From Salinispirillum sp. LH 10-3-1 (GTDB taxonomy: Bacteria > Pseudomonadota > Gammaproteobacteria > Pseudomonadales > Natronospirillaceae): a stretch of DNA of 64,000 bases. The translations under genes were made by a program, and so were the position numbers. Numbering within the stretch: the stretch's first letter is position 1; each line of letters starts with the position of its first letter. The stretch spans positions 620,001-684,000 of the forward strand of contig NZ_CP101717.1 in NCBI RefSeq assembly GCF_030643825.1, in the 5' to 3' direction. The notes beneath the pieces are model-generated. The model worked only from the letters and a program-made list of their open reading frames with translations, had not been told where the DNA came from and did no database searches. Shown here piece by piece: positions 1 through 9,364 of this stretch.

Positions 1-120
1 TCTAACCCTTCGCAGTATGGCTTCAATGTCGCTTGTTTGGAGGGAATAAATCCTTTGAAAATAGCGAATGTGCCGACCTATGACGGAGTTAATCATCCTG
101 CTGACAGTCAAAGCACTTAG
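1..120 (+). CDS. GFA-family (glutathione-dependent formaldehyde-activating-like) protein, C-terminal fragment
   Basis: The first 120 bases are open in frame 1 and end in TAG at 118-120, giving the last 39 residues of a protein cut by the window edge. The segment GFNVACLEGINPLK followed by a V-x-x-Y-D-G motif resembles the C-terminal end of the GFA/CENP-V fold (small zinc-binding proteins related to S-(hydroxymethyl)glutathione synthase). The catalytic and zinc cysteines would lie upstream, outside the window. The next gene starts 14 bases later on the same strand, so the two may be co-transcribed. Family assignment rests on a short tail only. Confidence 0.55.
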   Translation, partial: SNPSQYGFNVACLEGINPLKIANVPTYDGVNHPADSQST

Positions 121-134
121 TTGAACCATCAGAC

Positions 135-587
135 ATGATTGAAATCAACATTCGACCAGCACTGCCCTCTGACTTTGTAGATATTCAATCGTGCGCACAA
201 AGTGCTTATGCAAAGTACGTCGAACGCATGGGCAGAGAGCCTGCGCCAATGCACGCCGACTTCGCTACCCAGATTGCACATGGATGGGTGGTAGTTGCAG
301 TCTGCGAGGCCGGATTAGCGGGCTATATCGTCTTCTATTTCAAGAACGATCACGCCCATATCGAGAATGTCGCTGTATCGCCGGAGTTCAGCGGCCACGG
401 CATTGGAAAGCGCTTGCTTGAACATGCTGAACGCGCTGCCCAAGACGTTGGGTGTGTCGCAGTTGAGCTTTACACCAACGAGGCAATGACAGAGAACTTG
501 GCGATGTACCCGAAGCTTGGTTACATCGAAGTGGAGCGCAGGCGTGAAGACGGCTTTAGCCGGGTATTTTTCCGCAAACAGGTGTGA
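135..587 (+). CDS. GNAT-family N-acetyltransferase
   Basis: A 150-residue protein with a complete GNAT fold. The N-terminus is IRPALPSDFVDI, and the acetyl-CoA pyrophosphate-binding motif A is VAVSPEFSGHGIGKRLL at about residues 79-95. A C-terminal YTNEAMTENLAMYPKLGYIE segment is typical of motif B. The substrate cannot be inferred; small-molecule or protein N-acetylation are both possible. It lies 14 bp after the GFA-family gene on the same strand, suggesting a two-gene unit. It is cytosolic, with no signal peptide or membrane segment. Confidence 0.85.
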   Translation: MIEINIRPALPSDFVDIQSCAQSAYAKYVERMGREPAPMHADFATQIAHGWVVVAVCEAGLAGYIVFYFKNDHAHIENVAVSPEFSGHGIGKRLLEHAERAAQDVGCVAVELYTNEAMTENLAMYPKLGYIEVERRREDGFSRVFFRKQV

Positions 588-680
588 GTGGCCGGAGGCT
601 CCCAGTGCAAGGTGAAGGACTTCGAGCAATACCCCCTAGTCTTAGTCATTATTTCATTTTTATTACAGTCTAACTAAACG

Positions 681-686
681 TATAAT
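681..686 (+). promoter_or_regulatory. Candidate -10 box upstream of the Na/Pi cotransporter gene
   Basis: A perfect TATAAT lies about 94 bases before the chosen start of the downstream symporter gene. The -35 position at 658-663 reads TTTTAT, a poor match, so the promoter is plausible but weakly supported. Confidence 0.4.
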
Positions 687-779
687 GCCGCCGTCGTTTT
701 CGACTGCACAAAATTTGGCCTGCTCAGTCGGTGGATGCTTGCTTCTGACCCGCTGCTCGGCACAACTAGGGCATTATGT

Positions 780-2525
780 ATGAGTTATTCGTTGTTTGAT
801 TTTCTCCAGCTTATCGGTTCGTTGGGGATTTTTATTTTTGGTATGAAGATCTTTAGCGAAGGCCTGCAGAAGATCGCGGGACATCGCCTGAAGGGTATTC
901 TGAGTGGCATGACCCGAAACCGTGCTGTCGGTGTGTTGACGGGGTTTGGCACGACGGCCATTACTCAGTCTTCGACTACCACCACCGTTATGGCGGTGAG
1001 TTTCGTGAATGCGGGGCTGCTGACGTTTATGCAGTCTACGGGCGTGATCATGGGTGCCAACATTGGTACGACGATCACTGCGTGGATGGTTTCTCTGTTC
1101 GGCTTCAAGTTCCAGATTACCCCGATTGCGGTTGCCGTTATCGGGGTATTTTTTGCCTTCTTGTTTTCCAACAACAGCCGCTTGCGGAACATCGCAGAGG
1201 CCATGGTGGGCTTTGGTATCCTGTTCATCGGCCTTGATTTCATTAAAGGCGCGGTGCCGGACATCAACAGTAACCCGGCCATGTTGGCGTTCTTAGATGG
1301 TTTCAGTGAGTACGGTTACTTTTCGCTGATGCTGTTTGTGGTGGTTGGTGCGGTACTGACCCTGTTAACCCAGTCATCGTCGGCGGCGACCACCATCACC
1401 TTGGTGATGCTGTTTGAGGGTTGGATATCCTTCCCCATTGCGGCAGCCATGATTTTGGGTGAGAACATCGGTACCACCGTCACGGCCAATATTGCGGCTC
1501 TGGTGGGTAACGTGCATGCGAAACGAGCGGCTAGGTTCCACTTTTTGTTCAACATTGTGGGTGTGATTTGGATGATGATCGTCATCTATCCAGTGTTGCA
1601 TACCATCGATTGGGTGATTCAAGCAGCAACGGGCAGTGCCGTTTCTGTTTTCGACCCCTCCGCCGGTGCGCGTGCCAATGCTACGTTGGCGGTGTCCTTG
1701 TTCCATACGACATTCAATGTGCTGAATGTGGTGCTGTTGTTTGCCTTTGTGCCCTATTTGATTCGCTTTGTGGAGTACATTCAGCCGGATCGCGGTTCGC
1801 CGGAAGACTTCCATCTGCGTTACATTGGCATGGGCATGATGACCTCGCCCGGGATCGCTATTGCGCAGGCGCAGAAAGAAATTCAACACTTTGCCGGGGT
1901 GGTGGAGAGCATGCACGGTTCGGTACATGAGCTGCTGTTTGATCCCGACGCTTCGCGTACCAAGTTAATGGAGCGCATTCAGAAGCAAGAAGAAGCCACC
2001 GACCAGTTGGAGATTGAAATCTCCGATTACCTGGTGCGCATCAGCGAGCACACGAACCTTGAGCATTGGATGACCGAGCGTATTCGCTATATGCAAACCA
2101 TGATCAATGACATGGAGCGCATTGCGGACATCTATTATCAAGTGTCGAAGCTTGCGGAGCGTATGAAGGAGACAGATTCTGTCTGGCCTGAAGACGCCAT
2201 GAGCGAGATGAAAGAAATGATGGGTGCCTTGCAGGAAGCCATTAAGGCCATGCACCTGAATACCGCACGCGAGCCTGATCAGGTCAGCTTGAAGGAATCC
2301 ATTCGCCTTGAAGATGCCATTGACAAGCTGCGTGACGACTATCGCTCTACACACTACACGCGTTTGGAAAACGGTGTGTACACGCCGCGCTCCGGGGTGA
2401 TCTTTATTGATATGCTGAACCGCTTGGAGCGTATTGGTGATCACGTGCTGAACGTGAATGAGTCGGCATCCGGTCGACGCTTAAGATCGATGCGTTTAGA
2501 CGGCGGTAAGACAACCGCTAGCTAG
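780..2525 (+). CDS. Na/Pi cotransporter II family protein with PhoU-like domain
   Basis: A 581-residue inner-membrane symporter. The N-terminal ~340 residues hold the two inverted Na_Pi_cotrans repeats, each with the hallmark TQSS motif (TQSSTTTTVMAVSF and TQSSSAATTITLVM). The C-terminal ~200 residues are soluble and helical, resembling PhoU (repeated ERIxD/ERIGDH segments). The architecture matches YjbB/NptA-type phosphate symporters or exporters. The start at 780 (MSYSLFDFLQ) is preferred over 735 because an AGGG ribosome site sits 8 bases upstream and it begins at the conserved N-terminus. An intrinsic terminator follows. Direction of phosphate transport is not decidable from sequence. Confidence 0.88.
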   Translation: MSYSLFDFLQLIGSLGIFIFGMKIFSEGLQKIAGHRLKGILSGMTRNRAVGVLTGFGTTAITQSSTTTTVMAVSFVNAGLLTFMQSTGVIMGANIGTTITAWMVSLFGFKFQITPIAVAVIGVFFAFLFSNNSRLRNIAEAMVGFGILFIGLDFIKGAVPDINSNPAMLAFLDGFSEYGYFSLMLFVVVGAVLTLLTQSSSAATTITLVMLFEGWISFPIAAAMILGENIGTTVTANIAALVGNVHAKRAARFHFLFNIVGVIWMMIVIYPVLHTIDWVIQAATGSAVSVFDPSAGARANATLAVSLFHTTFNVLNVVLLFAFVPYLIRFVEYIQPDRGSPEDFHLRYIGMGMMTSPGIAIAQAQKEIQHFAGVVESMHGSVHELLFDPDASRTKLMERIQKQEEATDQLEIEISDYLVRISEHTNLEHWMTERIRYMQTMINDMERIADIYYQVSKLAERMKETDSVWPEDAMSEMKEMMGALQEAIKAMHLNTAREPDQVSLKESIRLEDAIDKLRDDYRSTHYTRLENGVYTPRSGVIFIDMLNRLERIGDHVLNVNESASGRRLRSMRLDGGKTTAS

Positions 2526-2535
2526 GTGACACTAA

Positions 2536-2575
2536 AAAGCCCCACTCCGCGTTAGCAGGGTGGGGCTTTCGTCGT
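2536..2575 (+). terminator. Intrinsic terminator after the Na/Pi cotransporter gene
   Basis: A 10-bp stem AAAGCCCCAC/GTGGGGCTTT (2536-2545 with 2560-2569) lies 10 bases after the stop codon. The A/T tracts at both ends let it serve yhbY on the opposite strand as well, although that gene ends at 2600. Confidence 0.8.
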
Positions 2576-2599
2576 TTTAGGTGTATTGCTTTCGCGTAA

Positions 2600-2914
2600 T
2601 TAGATTTTGCTATGTCGGGCAATGTTCGACAGCTTTGGATTGGCCTGTCTATTGGCTTTATAGAGCAAAGTAATTTTACCGATTCGAGTGACCTCTTCAC
2701 ACTGTGTGTGCGTAACAATGTAGTCGACGATGGCTTGACGGTCGTCACGTTCACCAGCGGCTAATTTTACCTTGATTAATTCGTGATCATTCAAGGCCCG
2801 GCGTAACTCTTCCAGAACGGTGTCTGTGATGCCGTTAGCGCCGATGGTGACGACGGGTTTAAGGTCGTGGCCAATGCCGCGGAAGCGTTTTTTCTGGTCG
2901 TTCGATAAAGCCAT
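2600..2914 (-). CDS. yhbY: Ribosome assembly RNA-binding protein YhbY
   Basis: A 104-residue CRM-domain protein that associates with pre-50S particles. The N-terminus MALSNDQKKRFRGIGHDLKP and the GANGIT loop near residue 27 are diagnostic, followed by HELIKVKLAAG, which contains the conserved HELIKVK strand. The C-terminal tail after IGKITLLYKAN is short. It is transcribed divergently from ftsH. In most gammaproteobacteria the partner on the other side is rlmE-ftsH; here rlmE is absent. Confidence 0.92.
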   Translation of the reverse strand: MALSNDQKKRFRGIGHDLKPVVTIGANGITDTVLEELRRALNDHELIKVKLAAGERDDRQAIVDYIVTHTQCEEVTRIGKITLLYKANRQANPKLSNIARHSKI

Positions 2915-3316
2915 ATGAAGCCGTGCCTATGGTGAAATGCGGTAGTAAATGAAATAATTAACGCTATTGTACTGTGTATTTTGCAGGAAGCCGAGCCTAG
3001 GGCACTGAAAACTGCGCTACGAGCGGTGTTTTTGATCCCTAGGGCTGGGTACTGTGTCAAACAATTGCAAATTGATGGTCGGGACTTCATGCTGAGCGAT
3101 AAGCTGTTGCGTATCTGGTCTGCATGGTCGCCTTGTTTTTTTTGATCCAGACCCCAGTATGTGGGTATGTCGAATATAAGCCTCGCGGGCACGGTCAAAC
3201 AAACCCCTCGTGGTAGTGAAAAAGGGTTCAACAGTTGACCATCCAGTGACTACACATTGGGGTTTTTTATTGAGTAGGTGCCTTGCCGGGCTTATCAGGA
3301 GTGCGAAGTAAACGAT
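2915..3316. other. Intergenic region between yhbY and ftsH, lacking rlmE
   Basis: This 402-base stretch has no convincing gene. The usual resident, rlmE (about 210 codons), would not fit, and I see no remnant of its SAM-binding LGAAPGGW or SDMAPN motifs in any plus-strand frame. A minus-strand frame at 3017-3202 is open, but its 61-residue product matches nothing I recognise. The region holds a sigma-32-like promoter (3132-3160) and presumably the yhbY promoter. A second TTGACC hexamer at 3235-3240 lacks a matching -10. Confidence 0.6.
3132..3160 (+). promoter_or_regulatory. Candidate heat-shock (sigma-32-type) promoter for ftsH
   Basis: CTTGTTT at 3132-3138, a 13-base spacer, then CCCCAGTAT at 3152-3160. 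The sigma-32 consensus is CTTGAAA, 13-15 bases, CCCCATnT. In E. coli the rlmE-ftsH operon is under sigma-32 control, which supports the reading. The transcript would have a leader of about 150 bases. Confidence 0.4.
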
Positions 3317-5329
3317 ATGGCTAAGAATTTAATCTTGTGGATAGTGATCGCCGTGGTGCTGCTGTCGGTGTTCAACAGCTTCCCGTCCGGGCAGCCTAGT
3401 CAAGACATCACCTATTCGCAATTCATGACGCAGGTTCAGAACGACCGCGTTGAGCGGGTGACTATTTCTGGCACGAAGATCGAAGGCGTGCGCCGCGATG
3501 GCTCGCGCTTCACGGCCACAAGCCCGTATTTGATTGTGCAGCAAGATTTCATTGAAAACTTGATGGACAATGGTGTCGACGTAGAGGCGCGCCAGCCCGA
3601 GCAACAAAGTATCTGGTCGCAGTTGCTGGTCGCCAGTTTCCCGATTCTGTTGATTATTTTGGTGTTCCTGTTCTTTATGCGGCAGATGCAGGGAGGGGCT
3701 GGCGGTAAAGGCGGCCCAATGAGCTTTGGTAAGTCCAAGGCCAAGCTGCTCAGTGAAGACCAAGTGAAAACCACTTTTGCCGATGTCGCTGGTGTTGAAG
3801 AAGCCAAAGACGACGTGGCCGAGTTGGTGTCCTTCCTGCGTGATCCCGGTAAGTACCAGCGTTTGGGCGGTACTATCCCACGCGGCGTGCTCTTGGTGGG
3901 CCCGCCGGGTACTGGTAAAACCTTGCTGGCCAAAGCTATTGCGGGTGAAGCCAAGGTGCCGTTCTTCTCTATTTCCGGTTCTGACTTCGTTGAAATGTTC
4001 GTCGGTGTGGGTGCGTCTCGTGTCCGCGACATGTTCGAGCAAGCGAAGAAACAGGCGCCTTGCATCGTCTTCATTGACGAAATCGACGCAGTAGGCCGTA
4101 GCCGTGGCGTGGGTATCGGTGGCGGCAACGACGAGCGTGAGCAGACATTGAACCAGTTGCTGGTTGAAATGGACGGTTTCGAAGCGAACGATGGCATCAT
4201 TATTATCGCAGCCACTAACCGCCCAGATGTACTCGACCCTGCGTTGATGCGTCCTGGTCGTTTTGACCGTCAAGTGGTGGTGGGCTTGCCCGATATTCGT
4301 GGCCGTGAGCAAATCCTTAAAGTACACATGCGCAAAGTGCCGTTGGGCGACACGGTTGAACCTAAAATCATCGCGCGTGGTACGCCGGGCTTCTCAGGTG
4401 CTGATCTTGCGAACTTGGTGAACGAGGCGGCATTGTTTGCGGCGCGTGGAAACAAGCGTTTGGTGAGCATGGAAGAATTCGATCGGGCGAAAGATAAGAT
4501 CATGATGGGTGCTGAGCGCAAGTCCATGGTGATGTCCGAGAAAGAAAAGATCAACACGGCGTACCATGAGTCCGGGCACGCCATTGTGGGTCGTTTAGTG
4601 CCCGCACATGACCCGGTGTATAAAGTGAGTATCATTCCGCGTGGTCGCGCACTGGGTGTGACCATGTTCTTGCCGGAAGAGGATCGTTACAGTCTCAGTA
4701 AAGAAGGATTGGAAAGTCAGATCTGCTCGTTGTATGGCGGGCGCCTGGCCGAAGAGCTGATCAATGGTATGGATCAGGTGACCACCGGTGCTTCTAATGA
4801 CATTGAGCGTGCGACCAAGTTGGCGCGTAACATGGTGACCAAATGGGGCTTGAGTGAAAAGCTGGGTCCGTTGATGTACGAAGAAGAGCGTCAGGACTAT
4901 TTAGGCAGCAGTCAGGCCTCTGGTGCTTTCTCTGGTGAGACGGCGAAGGCCATTGATGCTGAAATTAAAGATATCTGCACGCGTTGTTATGAGCGTGCCA
5001 AGCAGCTGTTGGTCGAGAATCGTGACAAGCTGGAAATGATGAAAGACGCCTTGATGGAATATGAAACCATTGATTCAGGGCAAATTGACGACATTATGGA
5101 AGGCAAGAAGCCACGTAAGCCGGCTGATTGGGACACATCTGCTGCTACACAAGCGCGTGCTGAAAAAGAAGCGCGAGCAAAAGCTGCTGCTGAAGGTCGT
5201 GATTACGATGAAGAGCAGGAGCAAGCGGCCAAGAATAAGTCTCAGCCAGAACCTGAGGCTGTGAATGAGCGGGATGATACGCCGTCTGGCGAGCCTATGG
5301 ATGAAGATTCTGATCGTCCGCGCTCGTGA
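3317..5329 (+). CDS. ftsH: ATP-dependent zinc metalloprotease FtsH
   Basis: A 670-residue membrane-anchored AAA+ protease that degrades misfolded membrane proteins and regulators such as sigma-32 and LpxC. Order: TM1 (residues 5-22), periplasmic loop, TM2 (about 95-115), AAA+ domain with Walker A GPPGTGKT (about 195) and Walker [10 protein letters not shown], second region of homology ending RPGRFDR, then the M41 peptidase with HESGH (zinc ligands, about 417). The C-terminal ~60 residues are a charged K/E/A-rich tail. The start at 3317 (MAKNLILW) is the family N-terminus. It stands alone rather than behind rlmE, and a strong terminator follows. Confidence 0.97.
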   Translation: MAKNLILWIVIAVVLLSVFNSFPSGQPSQDITYSQFMTQVQNDRVERVTISGTKIEGVRRDGSRFTATSPYLIVQQDFIENLMDNGVDVEARQPEQQSIWSQLLVASFPILLIILVFLFFMRQMQGGAGGKGGPMSFGKSKAKLLSEDQVKTTFADVAGVEEAKDDVAELVSFLRDPGKYQRLGGTIPRGVLLVGPPGTGKTLLAKAIAGEAKVPFFSISGSDFVEMFVGVGASRVRDMFEQAKKQAPCIVFIDEIDAVGRSRGVGIGGGNDEREQTLNQLLVEMDGFEANDGIIIIAATNRPDVLDPALMRPGRFDRQVVVGLPDIRGREQILKVHMRKVPLGDTVEPKIIARGTPGFSGADLANLVNEAALFAARGNKRLVSMEEFDRAKDKIMMGAERKSMVMSEKEKINTAYHESGHAIVGRLVPAHDPVYKVSIIPRGRALGVTMFLPEEDRYSLSKEGLESQICSLYGGRLAEELINGMDQVTTGASNDIERATKLARNMVTKWGLSEKLGPLMYEEERQDYLGSSQASGAFSGETAKAIDAEIKDICTRCYERAKQLLVENRDKLEMMKDALMEYETIDSGQIDDIMEGKKPRKPADWDTSAATQARAEKEARAKAAAEGRDYDEEQEQAAKNKSQPEPEAVNERDDTPSGEPMDEDSDRPRS

Positions 5330-5351
5330 TTGACCAGCAATAAAGCGTTGT

Positions 5352-5380
5352 AAAAAGGCGGCTAAGAGCCGCCTTTTTTA
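5352..5380 (+). terminator. Intrinsic terminator after ftsH
   Basis: Perfect 12-bp stem AAAAAGGCGGCT/AGCCGCCTTTTT with an AAG loop and a T-run, 22 bases after the ftsH stop. It separates ftsH from folP-glmM. Confidence 0.9.
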
Positions 5381-5457
5381 CGTCCGAGGGCGGGGCGTGT
5401 GCTGGCAGTACGGGGTCGGTTGACAGTAAAGAGCTTAAAAAAGATGGCAATGAAGCA

Positions 5458-6297
5458 ATGCAAATAACACATAAAGACCGTGTGCTGGACCTCTCGCGTC
5501 CGCGAGTGATGGGGGTGGTCAATGTGACGCCGGACTCATTCAGTGATGGTGGTCGGTTTTTTAAGCCTGATGCAGCGCGTGCGCAAGTTCTGAGTATGCT
5601 GGCAGCGGGCGTGGACATCATTGATGTGGGCGGAGAGTCGACTCGTCCAGGTGCGAAGCCGGTGTCGGTGCAGCAAGAATTGGATCGTGTCTTGCCAGTG
5701 GTGGAAATGGTGCGCCGTGAAACTGATGTGTGGGTGTCGGTTGATACCAGTACGCCGCAAGTTATGCAGGAAGCGGCCGGTGCGGGGGCGAATCTAATTA
5801 ATGATGTGCGCGCACTGTCTCGTGATGGTGCTTTGGAGGTCGCAGCACAGCTGAATATGCCCGTTTGCTTGATGCACATGCAGGGGCGGCCGGTCGATAT
5901 GCAAAACAATCCGCAATACGACGATGTGGTGGCGCAGGTCATCGGTTATCTGCGTGAGCGTTGCCAAGACGCGTTGGCGGCGGGGATTCGCTCTAACAAT
6001 ATATTGGTTGATCCCGGCTTTGGTTTCGGTAAAACCTTGGCGCACAACTTAGCGTTGCTGCGAGCGCTGCCGCTATTGGCTAAATTGGAGTATCCTGTGT
6101 TGGTTGGGATGTCACGCAAATCCATGTTAGGAGACATTACGGGCAAGCCTGTAGAGCAACGCCAAGCGGCCAGTGTCGCAGCGGCGCTGATGGCGGCTTT
6201 GCGTGGCGCTCATATTATTCGTGTGCATGATGTGGCGGAAACCGTCGACGCTTTGGCGGTATTGCATGCCATTGAGCAAGGAATGGGAGAAGAGTAA
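5458..6297 (+). CDS. folP: Dihydropteroate synthase
   Basis: 279 residues, usual length. It condenses 6-hydroxymethyl-7,8-dihydropterin diphosphate with p-aminobenzoate in folate synthesis and is the target of sulfonamides. Visible motifs: [15 protein letters not shown] (pterin/phosphate loop, about residues 17-31), [28 protein letters not shown] and the C-terminal RVHDVAE. The stop overlaps the glmM start by one base (TAATG), so the pair is translationally coupled. folP-glmM is the standard gammaproteobacterial pairing, normally downstream of ftsH as here. Confidence 0.97.
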   Translation: MQITHKDRVLDLSRPRVMGVVNVTPDSFSDGGRFFKPDAARAQVLSMLAAGVDIIDVGGESTRPGAKPVSVQQELDRVLPVVEMVRRETDVWVSVDTSTPQVMQEAAGAGANLINDVRALSRDGALEVAAQLNMPVCLMHMQGRPVDMQNNPQYDDVVAQVIGYLRERCQDALAAGIRSNNILVDPGFGFGKTLAHNLALLRALPLLAKLEYPVLVGMSRKSMLGDITGKPVEQRQAASVAAALMAALRGAHIIRVHDVAETVDALAVLHAIEQGMGEE

Positions 6298-7643
6298 TGG
6301 GGCAGCGTAAGTATTTTGGTACCGATGGTATTCGTGGCGAAGTTGGCACGGTGCCCATCACAGCGGAATTCATGCTCAAATTGGGTTGGGCAGCCGGGCG
6401 GGTGTTTGCCAGGCAGGGCAAAAGTAAGATCATCATTGGTAAAGATACGCGTATTTCAGGCTATATGTTTGAGTCGGCGCTGGAGGCTGGTTTATCTGCA
6501 GCGGGCGTCGATGTTTTGCTGCTAGGGCCAATGCCTACACCTGCAATAGCGTATTTAACACAGACTTTTAAGTGTGACGCAGGAATTGTGATTTCGGCGT
6601 CACACAATCCACATCAGGACAATGGCATTAAGTTTTTTGGTCCGGATGGCCGTAAGCTGTCTGACGGCGTTGAAAATGCCATTGAGGCCGAGTTGACCAA
6701 GCCCATGACTACAGTGCCATCGGCGGACTTGGGCAAGGCTCGGCGTATTGCCGATGCGGTTGGGCGTTATGTTGAGTTTTGCAAGAGCACGGCGTCGCAC
6801 CTCGACCTTAAAGGCGTGAAAATTGTGTTGGATTGTGCGAATGGCGCTACTTACGACATTGCACCTAAGGTGTTCAGTGAGTTGGGTGCGGATTTGGTGT
6901 GCATCGGTTGTTCGCCCGATGGGCTGAATATAAACCTGAAGTGCGGCTCGACCAGTCCACAAGCTCTGCAATCCGAGGTGTTGGCACAGGAGGCGCATCT
7001 GGGTATCGCTTTTGATGGCGACGGCGACCGGGTGCTAATGGTCGACCATGCCGGGCAGATTCTTGATGGGGATGAATTGTTGTTCATCATCGCCAGCCAC
7101 TTAAAAAGCCGTAACAAATTGCACGGTGGTGTAGTCAGTACGCTGATGGCTAACATGGGCTTAGAGGTCGCGTTGCGCAAGAAAGACATTGAGTTGGTGC
7201 GTGCTCAAGTAGGCGATCGCTATGTGATGGAGCAAATGGTAGAGCGCGAATGGTTGTTGGGCGGTGAAAGCTCTGGGCATCTAATCTGTGCCCATAAGAC
7301 CAGTACCGGTGATGGAATCGTTGCTGCACTGCAAGTCTTGCAAGCGTTACAGGACATGGAATTGACGCTGCAAGAAGCGCGTCAGGGTATGCGTAAGTTT
7401 CCGCAGGAGATGATCAATGTGCGGGTGTCGGATAAAACCTTGGCACTGAAAAGCGAAGCGGTCTTGGCGGCGGTTAAGGCCACCGAAAAACAGTTAGGCG
7501 AGACCGGTCGGGTCTTGCTGCGACCCTCAGGTACCGAGCCAGTGGTCCGGGTTATGATCGAAGGTGAGGACGCCGAGCAGGTTCGTACGCTGTGCCAAGC
7601 TCTCGCTGAGCAGGTAGAAGAAGTTATGCGGCGCGCCGACTGA
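6297..7643 (+). CDS. glmM: Phosphoglucosamine mutase
   Basis: 448 residues. It converts glucosamine-6-phosphate to glucosamine-1-phosphate, feeding UDP-GlcNAc for peptidoglycan and LPS. The active-site phosphoserine loop is [17 protein letters not shown] (about residues 99-115), the magnesium loop is DGDGDR, sugar recognition is GGESSGH, and the phosphate-binding loop is [12 protein letters not shown] near the C-terminus. Start ATG overlaps the folP stop. It continues toward tpiA with a 70-base gap. Confidence 0.97.
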   Translation: MGQRKYFGTDGIRGEVGTVPITAEFMLKLGWAAGRVFARQGKSKIIIGKDTRISGYMFESALEAGLSAAGVDVLLLGPMPTPAIAYLTQTFKCDAGIVISASHNPHQDNGIKFFGPDGRKLSDGVENAIEAELTKPMTTVPSADLGKARRIADAVGRYVEFCKSTASHLDLKGVKIVLDCANGATYDIAPKVFSELGADLVCIGCSPDGLNINLKCGSTSPQALQSEVLAQEAHLGIAFDGDGDRVLMVDHAGQILDGDELLFIIASHLKSRNKLHGGVVSTLMANMGLEVALRKKDIELVRAQVGDRYVMEQMVEREWLLGGESSGHLICAHKTSTGDGIVAALQVLQALQDMELTLQEARQGMRKFPQEMINVRVSDKTLALKSEAVLAAVKATEKQLGETGRVLLRPSGTEPVVRVMIEGEDAEQVRTLCQALAEQVEEVMRRAD

Positions 7644-7713
7644 GATCATGCGCACTTGTCTCTCGTGGTCAAAATGGTTACCATACGCGCCGCATTTATA
7701 AAGGGTTTTTACT

Positions 7714-8466
7714 ATGCGTCAGGCATTGGTTGCAGCGAATTGGAAGATGAACGGCACTAAAGCGCAAGTGGCGGAGTTGCTGGCTGGATTTAAGGCGGGC
7801 ATCAACGCACAGGCGTGTCAGGTGGCCATATTTTCTCCGGCTGTCTTTCTGTCTGACGTGCAGCAGGCCTTACAAGGCAGCGCTATCGCATGGGGTGGGC
7901 AAAATGTTCACAGTGCAGAGAGCGGAGCCTACACCGGCGAAACCTCGTTAGGCATGCTAAAAGAATTTGGCTGCCAGTACGTGTTGGTGGGTCACTCTGA
8001 GCGTCGTACCTTGTTCGGCGAGAGCGACGAGGTGGTTGCTGAGAAGGTGGCAGCGGCGTTGTCTGCAGGTGTTACGCCTATGTTGTGCATCGGTGAAACA
8101 CTCGAAGAGCGTGAGTCTGGTGTAACGGCCGAGGTGTGCCGTCGCCAACTCAAAGCGGTGTTGGATAAAGTGGGCGTTGCCGGCTTTAACAAGCTGGTAG
8201 TGGCCTATGAGCCGGTCTGGGCTATTGGTACGGGTAAGACTGCGTCACCAGAGCAGGCACAAGAAGTACACGCCGATTTACGTGCGTTCTTGCAAGATGC
8301 AGATGCTGAAATGGCGAAGAAGATTCAGATTTTGTATGGCGGTAGCGTGAAGGCGGCAAGTGCTGCTGAATTGTTCGCCATGCCGGATATTGACGGTGGT
8401 CTGGTTGGCGGTGCGTCACTTCAGATCGAAGAATTTGTGGGTATCTGCAACGCTGCAGCCCAATAA
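7714..8466 (+). CDS. tpiA: Triosephosphate isomerase
   Basis: 250 residues, normal length for the family; interconverts dihydroxyacetone phosphate and glyceraldehyde-3-phosphate. Substrate lysine lies in AANWKMNG (about residues 8-15), electrophilic histidine in VLVGHSERR, catalytic glutamate in AYEPVWAIGTG, and the phosphate-binding ILYGGSVK and GGLVGGASL loops are intact. Followed after 9 bases by secG, the conserved tpiA-secG order. No defect seen. Confidence 0.97.
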   Translation: MRQALVAANWKMNGTKAQVAELLAGFKAGINAQACQVAIFSPAVFLSDVQQALQGSAIAWGGQNVHSAESGAYTGETSLGMLKEFGCQYVLVGHSERRTLFGESDEVVAEKVAAALSAGVTPMLCIGETLEERESGVTAEVCRRQLKAVLDKVGVAGFNKLVVAYEPVWAIGTGKTASPEQAQEVHADLRAFLQDADAEMAKKIQILYGGSVKAASAAELFAMPDIDGGLVGGASLQIEEFVGICNAAAQ

Positions 8467-8475
8467 GGTGGTTCA

Positions 8476-8811
8476 ATGGAAACTTTTTTAACGATTATTC
8501 ATGTTGTTTTTGCAGTTGGTGTCGTCGGCTTTGTCTTGATCCAGCGTGGTAAGGGCGCCGATGCCGGCGCTTCTTTCGGCGGTGGTGCGTCTCAGGGTGT
8601 ATTTGGCAGCCAAGGCAGTGCTACTTTTTTGTCGCGGACAACCGCTGTATTGGCAACCTTGTTTTTTGCCACCAGCTTGGCTCTGGCCGTTGTGGCGAAG
8701 AACCGTGCAGATGCAGATCGCACATTCAATATTGACGGCAGTCTGTTCATTGAAGACGCTCCGGTTACCGAAGAAGGTGCTGGTACAATGAACTTTCCTG
8801 ACGTAGAATAA
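8476..8811 (+). CDS. secG: Preprotein translocase subunit SecG
   Basis: 111 residues. Accessory subunit of the SecYEG channel in the inner membrane. Two hydrophobic segments (about residues 3-21 and 53-72) flank the conserved cytosolic loop [18 protein letters not shown] with VFGSQGS. The acidic C-terminal tail is poorly conserved in the family. It is followed by tRNA-Leu, as in many gammaproteobacteria. Confidence 0.95.
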   Translation: METFLTIIHVVFAVGVVGFVLIQRGKGADAGASFGGGASQGVFGSQGSATFLSRTTAVLATLFFATSLALAVVAKNRADADRTFNIDGSLFIEDAPVTEEGAGTMNFPDVE

Positions 8812-8832
8812 GCGCCCGTGTTTTTCAGTAGT

Positions 8833-8918
8833 GCCGACGTGGTGGAATTGGTAGACACGCCATCTTGAGGGGGTGGTGGGCATAGCCCGTGCTAGTTCGA
8901 GTCTAGTCGTCGGCACCA
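8833..8918 (+). tRNA. tRNA-Leu (anticodon GAG)
   Basis: 86-nt class II tRNA with encoded CCA. Acceptor stem GCCGACG/CGTCGGC with discriminator A, D-arm TGGTGGAATTGGTAGACAC, anticodon stem CCATC/GGTGG with loop TTGAGGG (anticodon GAG), an extended variable arm, and T-arm TAGTTCGAGTCTA. Located between secG and the initiator tRNA, a conserved position. Confidence 0.97.
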
Positions 8919-9020
8919 TTTGTGTGACCTGCCTGTCGGGTCGTAAAATAAAGCAGGAAGTTTTTAGGTCGCTGTGTAAAACGATTGAGTTGTGTTTTTA
9001 CGGTGGCCAGATGAGGTTGA

Positions 9021-9097
<77 letters not shown>

Positions 9098-9355
9098 AGT
9101 ATAGGTGAGCAGTGGTATGTCGGGCTCGGCTCTTCCAGAACACCGGAAGGTCGTTGGTTCAAATCCAGCCCCCGCTACCAAGTATAGGTGAGCAGTGGTA
9201 TGTCGGGCTCGGCTCTTCCAGAACACCGGAAGGTCGTTGGTTCAAATCCAGCCCCCGCTACCAAGTATAGGTGAGCAGTGGTATGTCGGGCTCGGCTCTT
9301 CCAGAACACCGGAAGGTCGTTGGCTCAAATACAGCCCCCGCTACCAAGTATAGGT
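9098..9355 (+). repeat. 83-bp tandem array built from the tRNA-fMet 3' half
   Basis: Three complete 83-bp units (9098-9180, 9181-9263, 9264-9346) plus a 9-base partial fourth (AGTATAGGT). Units 1 and 2 are identical; unit 3 differs at two bases in the T-arm. Each unit ends with an exact or near-exact copy of the tRNA 3' half, from AAGGTC through the T-arm to GCTACCA. Its 5' part keeps pieces of the D-arm (GAGCAGTGGTA) and TCGGGCTC, but the anticodon arm is replaced by a CTTCC-AGAACACC-GGAAG hairpin. The acceptor 5' strand is lost, so the units cannot fold as complete tRNAs. Confidence 0.9.
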
Positions 9356-9364
9356 AGATGGTTT

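Noticed and set aside
1-735. Integron cassettes (GFA and GNAT families are common cargo)
   Set aside because: Only 14 bases separate the two genes and no attC-like palindrome follows either.
3017-3202. 61-codon minus-strand frame upstream of yhbY
   Set aside because: No recognised motif, no ribosome site, and it lies over the putative ftsH promoter region; not supported as a gene or as an rlmE remnant.
3329-4327. 332-codon minus-strand frame
   Set aside because: Antisense shadow of ftsH with composition dictated by the sense codons.
9098-9355. CRISPR array
   Set aside because: Units are directly abutting 83-bp repeats of tRNA sequence without unique spacers or cas genes.
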